Source: Typha latifolia
Lineage: Eukaryota > Streptophyta > Magnoliopsida > Poales > Typhaceae
NCBI GenBank assembly: GCA_019914945.1
Contig: CM034100.1
Coordinates: forward strand, 9,249,096 to 9,313,095
Length of the DNA: 64,000 nt
Direction of reading: 5' to 3'
Notes under the pieces: model-generated
Told to the model about the DNA's origin: nothing
Databases searched by the model: none
Seen by the model: the letters and a program-made list of their open reading frames with translations, nothing else
Shown: positions 57,754 through 64,000 of the stretch, in pieces
How positions within the stretch are numbered: position 1 is the first letter of the stretch
How the letters are laid out: every line of letters starts with the position of its first letter
Program-made: the position numbers and the translations under genes

Positions 57754-60155
57754 CATGATACGACAGGTGAATTCTTGGGTGGTAACCTACAGCTAATGCG
57801 GGATATTAGACGATATCTACAGATAACGTGGATAATCAAAATATATATTTCATACAATTTCCGTTATCCAAGTCATCTGCTCTAGAACTGTAAAACGAAA
57901 TATCTCCCAGCACTTGAAAAGAAACAGTTTTGAAACATCATAATTACTACATAATTTAGCAGACTTTGAGGTTAATTACACCATGAACCAATTGTAAACT
58001 AGTTGAAATGAAAGAATATCAAAGACCAAAAAAATACATCGTAACATTATATAGAGACCAATTGATAGAGCAAAGGACTGTTCTATACAGGACAATTAAG
58101 ATGATAGTTACCGAGTGCATGAGTTGTTTTCTATGAGCTGATGATTGGGTTTTTCTCTAGGTTGAGAGCTAAAAAGATTTCCCGTGAGATACACCGTATG
58201 ATACAATTAGTCTTGTGTTATGAGTAGTAGTTGAAACTCTCAAAGCGTAGAGAGTCTAGTTATCATCTGGGGTGATCAACTAAATAAAATTTCTGAGAGG
58301 TGACTAACTTTGTCAAACACCACTGATTGCCTTATAAGGTAATGGAATGGGATGGTGCTCTAATGGTTAAAGGGGCTCATGTTGGAAGAGTATTTTTTAA
58401 ATTCCAATTATTTCTCAGAAAAAATAGGTAATAACACTGAACTCAAATTCCAAGCACTAAAGAATTAGGGTAAGGGCCCCCCCCCCCGCCCCCCCCGGAC
58501 TAGGTCAGCAAAATATGGAAGCATCATGATTCATGAGTTTTGACTCTATTTCAAGTTTGCATATCAATAGATGTACTGAAGTAGATGTGTTACAATCTAT
58601 TTCTAGTCCACGTGGACACCGCGCTGCATAAGGTAATTTACCCACGGGTATAAAAAAGTCACTGTTTAATTTTGCAATTCTACTTAACATAAACTGATTC
58701 CTCCACGAGTGATTTTGGTTATACACAGATATGAGAGCATCTATCTGCTGAACGAGCTAACAACCTCTTAAAATTGTGACAGGTACTATAAACCACTTGT
58801 TGTGTTAACGATTTTTATTTAATAAAATTTCTATCTCTGAAAGCAATTTCTCTGGACATACTTACGTAGCATTTATATGGATTATAAGTCTTAGTAAATA
58901 AGCTTGAACTCACCTATTTAGGTATAATGCCTAGTGGGCAGACTCCTAGAATGGTCAAAAACTCTGATTCGCTACTACAACTCTCATTAGATAGATCACT
59001 TTTCTCTATGATTGTTCCACTAGGAACTTGTTATTTGAAAGCATGATAAAGTAGTGAATCTACTTATGATAATAAATTTATCTAGGTTCTTAAATGTTGG
59101 AGACATTAAATATTAAAAAGTTTATTTTTATCCTAATAATCAAGATTTGAGATATTTCAATTGAAATAGCATGATCTAGGAGGAAAAATAAATAAATTGG
59201 GGGCGTTCTCATTTATCTAATAAATTTATAAGAAGAAGGGTGTTATAGTGAAACTACATAGTGGTATGTTTGTAATAATAGGAAATGTTAGGCACATTTG
59301 ACAAGCAAATCTCACCGGGCTAAGCAGACCCCCAGTTTGTCATATGATGCTTCTATTAATTTATTTGTCCCCCTTACGTATTATGAGTCGAAGCCACTTA
59401 ACTTTAAGCGTCGTGCCCCTCCCTAAAGAGGAGTTCTATCTGTGCCAAATCACCACACTTGTGGACATTTGCATCTCATCTTTTCTCCCTACTATATTGA
59501 AGCATCCACTAATCTATAATTAAAGGGGTTCAAAAGTGTTATGCAGCGTTATATTTTCTTTTTGCACACTTTTAAACTTTCCAAACAACGTACTAAGAAT
59601 GTAGCACTACCAAACGTATGCCAAAGTAATGCGGAAGATATACCAACCATGACAATGCCCTCCTGGCTGAGAGAAGCTCAAGCTCTCGTAAGGGGCACTT
59701 GAGGCTTGCGTCCTCTCCAACTGTGACTTCACCCTCCCCATCTATAACCACTTATCCACTCGCTTGGGCATTATATCTTTTGGCAGAAATTATGGAACAA
59801 TCTCACCCTGTGGAGAACCACTCGTGTCCAAGCCTCTCTTCAGTTAGGCCTCCACTCAGCTTCTCGCCTTCACCTGGTGGAAATTTTGGAGCGAATGCAA
59901 CCTGCGAGTCTTCCATTTCACTACCTACCTTGAATACCTACCCAAACTCTCTCTTCTGTAGAGGAAATAAGCAAGAACCTGCTGTCCTTTTCGATTTTTC
60001 TGGCCTCTATGGTCCACAGTTTTCCCCCTCCCTCCTCATGTACAATTTTTAGTTCTAATATAATTGGGTTTCTACACTTTTTGGTTTTCTCAAAAGATTA
60101 AAAAAAAAACAAAAGTCAATTCAAGAAAACTAGAAGTAGACTACAAGTCGTCTTC
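57754..60155 (+). other. Intergenic region between AAF and the CASP-like gene
   Basis: No supported gene. An ORF at 59699-60052 has no recognised domain and is probably chance. A C-rich homopolymer run is at about 58479-58497. Confidence 0.5.
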
Positions 60156-60163
60156 TATAAATA
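60156..60163 (+). promoter_or_regulatory. TATA box of the CASP-like gene
   Basis: TATAAATA, 66 bp before the ATG at 60229, a normal plant core-promoter distance with a short leader. Confidence 0.65.
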
Positions 60164-60228
60164 TACAATTAAGGGCTCATCTCCTATTTATCATCCTTAT
60201 CCTTCTTTTTCGACATAACAAAATTATT

Positions 60229-61026
60229 ATGGCAGCAGCCAATACCAACATAGTTGTGACTCCCATTGCCTTAAGCTTGTCACCTCCGGGTAATCAAACT
60301 CCCCACCACTTCCACCACTACCTGTCTCCTCTTGGGGTAACGCCCTCCCCCTTCGCCAACTCCGTAGCTTCTACCAACTCACGGAGCTCAAGGCTCGCCA
60401 TCCTCCGCCGCTCAAATCTCCTTCGAGCACTTGCTTTCCTCCTCTCCTTCGCCTCGGCCTTATCCCTTGCCGCCCCACCTCCACACGCCGCCGAAGGTCC
60501 GCAGGCGGCTTTCAACTTTCAAGACCACCCTGAGTTCAGGTGAGAGCTAATCAATCATTTGTATACTCCTTTTTCCTTCCAACGAAGGGAATATTAAAGA
60601 TGATATATATATATATGTGTTGCAGGTACGGCCTAAGCGCAGTGATAGTTACATCAATATACTCAGCTCTTCAGTTGTTCAAAAGCATATGGGATATAGC
60701 TTTTAAGGGGGTCATTTTGCCTGAGAAGATATCTGATTACATCACCTTCTTCCTTGATCAGGTAATTTATTACTTGTTCAATTTTAATTTTTTTTTTTGT
60801 TACTACTTCTTTAATTTGTAATAAGAGTTTATTTATCGATCAGGTAGTTGCCTACCTTCTTATATCTTCGTCTTCAATATCGATGCTTGCTACGGTTAAA
60901 ATTCCACCACAGAGATATAGAGCAGCTGCTATCGTTTCGATCATCGCATCCTTGGCTGCCTTCCTTGCTATCGCTGCCTCGGCTATCATCTCGGGATACA
61001 AGCTGTGCAAGAGGATTATCTGGTGA
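60229..61026 (+). CDS. CASP-like membrane protein, CASPL4 type, 3 exons
   Basis: Exons 60229-60539, 60626-60761 and 60844-61026; GT-AG introns, phases join (AG|G arginine at junction 1; CAG|GTA at junction 2). 209 residues, normal for the family. Layout: a cytosolic N-terminus rich in S, P, T and H (about residues 1-60), TM1 about 65-88 (LLRALAFLLSFASALSLAA), then HPEFRYGLSAVIVTSIYSAL as TM2, TM3 around FFLDQVVAYLLISSSS, and TM4 AAFLAIAASAIISGYKLCKR near the C-terminus. The EFRY motif after TM1, DQ-x-x-AYLL in TM3 and the ISGYKLC ending are hallmarks of CASP-like subfamily 4 (UPF0497/DUF588). CASPs form plasma-membrane scaffolds that guide Casparian-strip deposition; CASPL roles are largely unknown. 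The frame is intact and it is probably functional. Confidence 0.87.
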
Positions 61027-62265
61027 TTCTACTAGTTTGTGTAAAATCCTAATTAATTATACTCTGATCGTAATCGATCGTAGGGATTAATCCTTTTGCT
61101 ATTATTTTCGATTATCTCTTACACGACATGCAAGAGTTCTGCCAACAAATACTACTGACTGGACTCAGTCAAAAGTAAGCATAGCCATGATAATTTTTCC
61201 ATTTAAAAATGGAAGCAATTTGGTGGGCAACAAGGGATTTCCACCAAAATACAGAACATTGAGTAGGCAAATTAAAGATCTTTGCCCACAGACAAAAGTC
61301 TAACCAGATTTTAATTGGATAAAACAATATGCCCATTCCTAGGTGGTGTTTGAACCCTACTTAAAATATATTTATTTATAAATTAGATTTTTTTAGAAAA
61401 CAAATAATTTTATAATTAAATATTTATATATGTTTTCATCAAATCTTGTATAAAGTAAATCATACCATAAGTTATGCACGTTTGCTAACCAAAATTTCTA
61501 TTATTAATTAATATACTTATTATAACTTAACACAAATTATTATATAAACTTATTCAAATTTATAATTAAATAAATAAATTATGTTATAAATATACATAAT
61601 GTACATTTAAGAGCTGTGTATGAAATTATTTTTAAAATATGTTATGCATGAACCAAACAAGGCCCTTGTGTTGAATATGTTTTGTATTTGATTAATTAGA
61701 TTATTGTGTTTTAGATTGTTAAAAAAAAGATGTATTTTTTGGTGTGAAAATGAGTTTAGGTTGACAAGGGTATTTGGGTAATATTTTTAGTATGGTTAAC
61801 TTAACTGAAGAGTTTGATTTTATTTTGTTAATAAATATAGCGGCAGGATGTGTTTTGCAAATATTAGATAAAACGCTTAATGTGATTTTCAAATATTAAA
61901 AATATAAGATCTAAACTATAAATTTTTCTTAAAAAAAAGTAGGGTTTAAATCATAGTTTCTCTATATTCCTACTCTTTCTTATTATATTGGCAGTGATGT
62001 GGGTTGTTAGGTGAGCTGTCTTGCGACTATTACAGGATAAGGATGACATGAATTGGTGATAATTGAATCAATATTTCAAATCTAAATAAATAATGTCATA
62101 ATGCTCATTATTCTCAGCTTGAATTGCGCTTCAGTAGACTTCTTTAATTACAATTCCTCTCGTTCGAGCCAATAATCAAAATTAGACACCAATCAGATGA
62201 TACCATTCTCAGAAAGATGGGTAAAATACATAAGATGAAGTGACTGCGAAGTCTTTGTATGACTA
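61027..62265 (+). other. AT-rich intergenic region
   Basis: No ORF or repeat was recognised. It holds the presumed 3'UTR of the CASP-like gene and then AT-rich sequence up to the A6 LTR. Confidence 0.5.
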
Positions 62266-63021
62266 TGATGGGTTCTTTCTTGTACCAAAAGGTCGACTAC
62301 GGAATAATTCTTTTAAGATCAACATTTATTGTCAAAATCAGTCTGCGTGGCCATGGGAAAATATTCGTCAAATATTAGACTGTAGTCAGAAAATTACAAA
62401 ACAAAGTGATTTAGATTCGTAACTTCCTGTATTTACGCCCATGGATGGGTATGGAGATGAAGGTGGATAGTGGATGTGATTAAGGGATATAGACGAAAGA
62501 AAACGAAGTGGTCAAGATCCCAAAGAAGAGGGGTGACTCGACAGACGAAGAAAATTAGAAGTTAAGAGAAACCTTACAAACGGTAGAGGTGGAAAGATAG
62601 TGAAGAGAGAGGAGGAAGGAGAGAGATTAGGGCATCATAGAGAGGCAAGAAATCAACATTCCAATAGCATAATAAATTTGGCTGCCATCCACATATTTAT
62701 AAAGGCTAGCCAACAAGTCCCTAATTCTAGAGGATTTCCGCCGATCACGTTCACGCGCCCGATCGCGTTCGAATGCGTCCGATTACGTTCGAACGCACAA
62801 AAGATGTACTCTATATGTGCAAACGCGATGCAAAAGTTCGAACTTGCCCAACCGCGTTCGAATGCACCTTTCACATTCTCTGTATTTGCAAACTTGATGC
62901 AGGTGTTCGCAATGGCGTTCGAACGCGACCCCTCCTACATTCGAATATGACCTACATGAATTTTATTTTAATAAAAATAAACAACTAATGCAATAGGAAA
63001 AGATCCTAACTAGATCTATCA
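62266..63021 (-). repeat. A6 3' LTR
   Basis: Minus strand TGATAGATCTAG (63021) to CCCATCA (62266). TTCGAA modules lie at about 62735-62950 and the TATA region near 62697. The LTR end includes a degenerate PBS-like unit. The candidate left target-site duplication is GACTA (62261-62265); its partner lies outside the window. Confidence 0.75.
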
Positions 63022-64000
63022 ACCCACCATGCTTCCCCCACCTTACTCTCAAGGTGAAAAGTCAGGGAAATGCTCCAAGATATTTATTAGTTTCCAACTC
63101 CCATGTCGCCTCATCGGATGGCTTGCCAAACCACTCGACTAAAATCTCCATCTCCAATTTGGTACCATGTGGTCGTCGGTGCCTAGCAAGTACACGAATT
63201 GGCTCTACGATCTCCGTCTCCACCAATGGCTCCGGTAGAACTAGCCCAACGACCTCATGATCTCCAATCTGCTCCCTCAGCAATGAAACATAGAAGACAG
63301 GATGCACCCTCAACTACTTCGGCAGCTCCAAACGATATGCAACTAGACCAATAGGCTCCAACACCCGAAACGGACGAAAGTAGCAATGTGCTAACTTTTG
63401 GTTTCGCATCAAATGCAAGGTTACCTGTCGATACGGTTACACCCTCACAAATACCCAACTTCCAATGTCAAACTCCTACTCCCTATGGCTGCGATCATAA
63501 ACTTGCTTCATGCAGTTTTGAGCAAGTTTAAGATGGGCACGCAACCTCCTCAATATAGGGTCACTATCCATCAAATCTAAGTCCACCTCCGTCCGATCTA
63601 CATATGCCACTGGATCATAAGCGCGTAATGTCGGAGCCGTGCGTCCATACACCACCTCAAATGAAGTCATATCAATGCTGCTATGGTAGACGATGTTGTA
63701 TGACCATTCCGCCCATGGTAAGAACTCTAACCATCGTCTCCTCGGCATCTCTCCAACAAAGCATCTCAAGTACTGCTCAATGCCTCGATTGACCACCTTG
63801 GTTTGGCCGTCTGTCTGTGGATGGTAGGCCGAACTGAATTTCAATCGAGTACCCTACAATCTAAAAAACTCTATCCAAAAGTTGCTCATAAATATATGAT
63901 TACGATTCGAGACAATCGTGCGTGGCATGCCATGTAACCGAGCAACATCTCTAACAAAAATTTCAGCCACCGACTTGGCTAAAAACGGATGTGACAATGC
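63022..64000 (-). pseudogene. A6 integrase and chromodomain-like end, running off the window
   Basis: Minus strand: integrase core end and linker in ORF 63844-63476 ([55 protein letters not shown]), the C-terminal region broken near 63430, and the chromodomain-like end in ORF 63313-63062 (VEWFGKPSDEATWELETN). 63845-64000 is the catalytic core (IVSNRN-like block), in another frame. The polypurine tract lies at about 63025-63050. The 5' part of the element lies beyond 64000. Confidence 0.8.

Noticed and set aside
59699..60052. A 117-codon ORF upstream of the CASP-like gene
   Set aside because: No recognised domain, no exon signals and no TATA at a fitting distance; it probably arises by chance.

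Overview
This is flowering-plant nuclear DNA. It holds two spliced host genes in a landscape of nested, decayed LTR retrotransposons. The evidence is GT-AG introns, plant-specific protein families (an AAF-type senescence-associated protein and a CASP-like membrane protein), tRNA-iMet primer-binding sites (TGGTATCAGAGC), and Ty3/gypsy pol with chromodomain-like C-termini. The species cannot be named from sequence alone. Nothing bacterial, no CRISPR array and no tRNA or rRNA gene was recognised.

Layout. (1) 1-33495 is almost entirely nested Ty3/gypsy DNA. 'Family A' has LTRs of about 0.85-0.95 kb starting TGATACACTTAG and ending TATCA, with gag-PR-RT-RNaseH-INT-chromodomain. It occurs as several broken copies on both strands: A1 1-9174, A2 10107-14853 plus 24943-26436, a near-complete copy 'A-full' 15366-22484, A3 26437-27159, A4 27994-28451 and A5 31159-33495. 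'Family B' (LTR starting TGATACGATTC, ending GTATCA) has a 4-kb non-autonomous copy, B1, at 4127-8114. 'Family C' leaves an LTR and gag start at 9175-10106. 'Family D' is three 2.7-3.0-kb elements with TGTAAC...GTTACA-type ends (X 10341-13032, W 14854-24942, Z 28452-31158), best read as giant solo LTRs. Target-site duplications (TSDs) prove several nestings: TTATT (X), ACCAT (B1), GAAAR (W), GYCAC and GAGTS (two family-A solo LTRs).

(2) 33496-57753 is the AAF-type gene on the + strand, with 12 coding exons at 37677-57753 and a probable 5'UTR exon near 34.4-34.55 kb. Its reading frame (461 codons) is intact. Intron 1 carries a 908-bp TRIM-like element with TSD GGGTT. Intron 10 is 12.5 kb and carries B2 (45227-48385, TSD CCTTT), a family-C-like LTR remnant, a chromovirus fragment (50761-54392), family-A debris (54393-55578) and a hAT-like end. 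(3) 57754-60228 is intergenic. 60229-61026 is a three-exon CASP-like gene with a TATA box. (4) 61027-62265 is AT-rich intergenic DNA. 62266-64000 is the 3' LTR and 3' pol of a minus-strand family-A element (A6) running off the window.

The most unusual signal is at the LTR/primer-binding-site junction. In families A and B the 3' end of the LTR carries tandem 19-20-bp or 28-bp units, each made of the primer-binding site plus the LTR terminus. Solo LTRs bounded by TSDs show that these units had become part of the LTR itself. This suggests a mechanism in which priming at a downstream PBS copy moves the LTR end outward. Families A and B also share a U3 module built from the palindrome GCGTTCGAACGC, placed just upstream of the TATA position.
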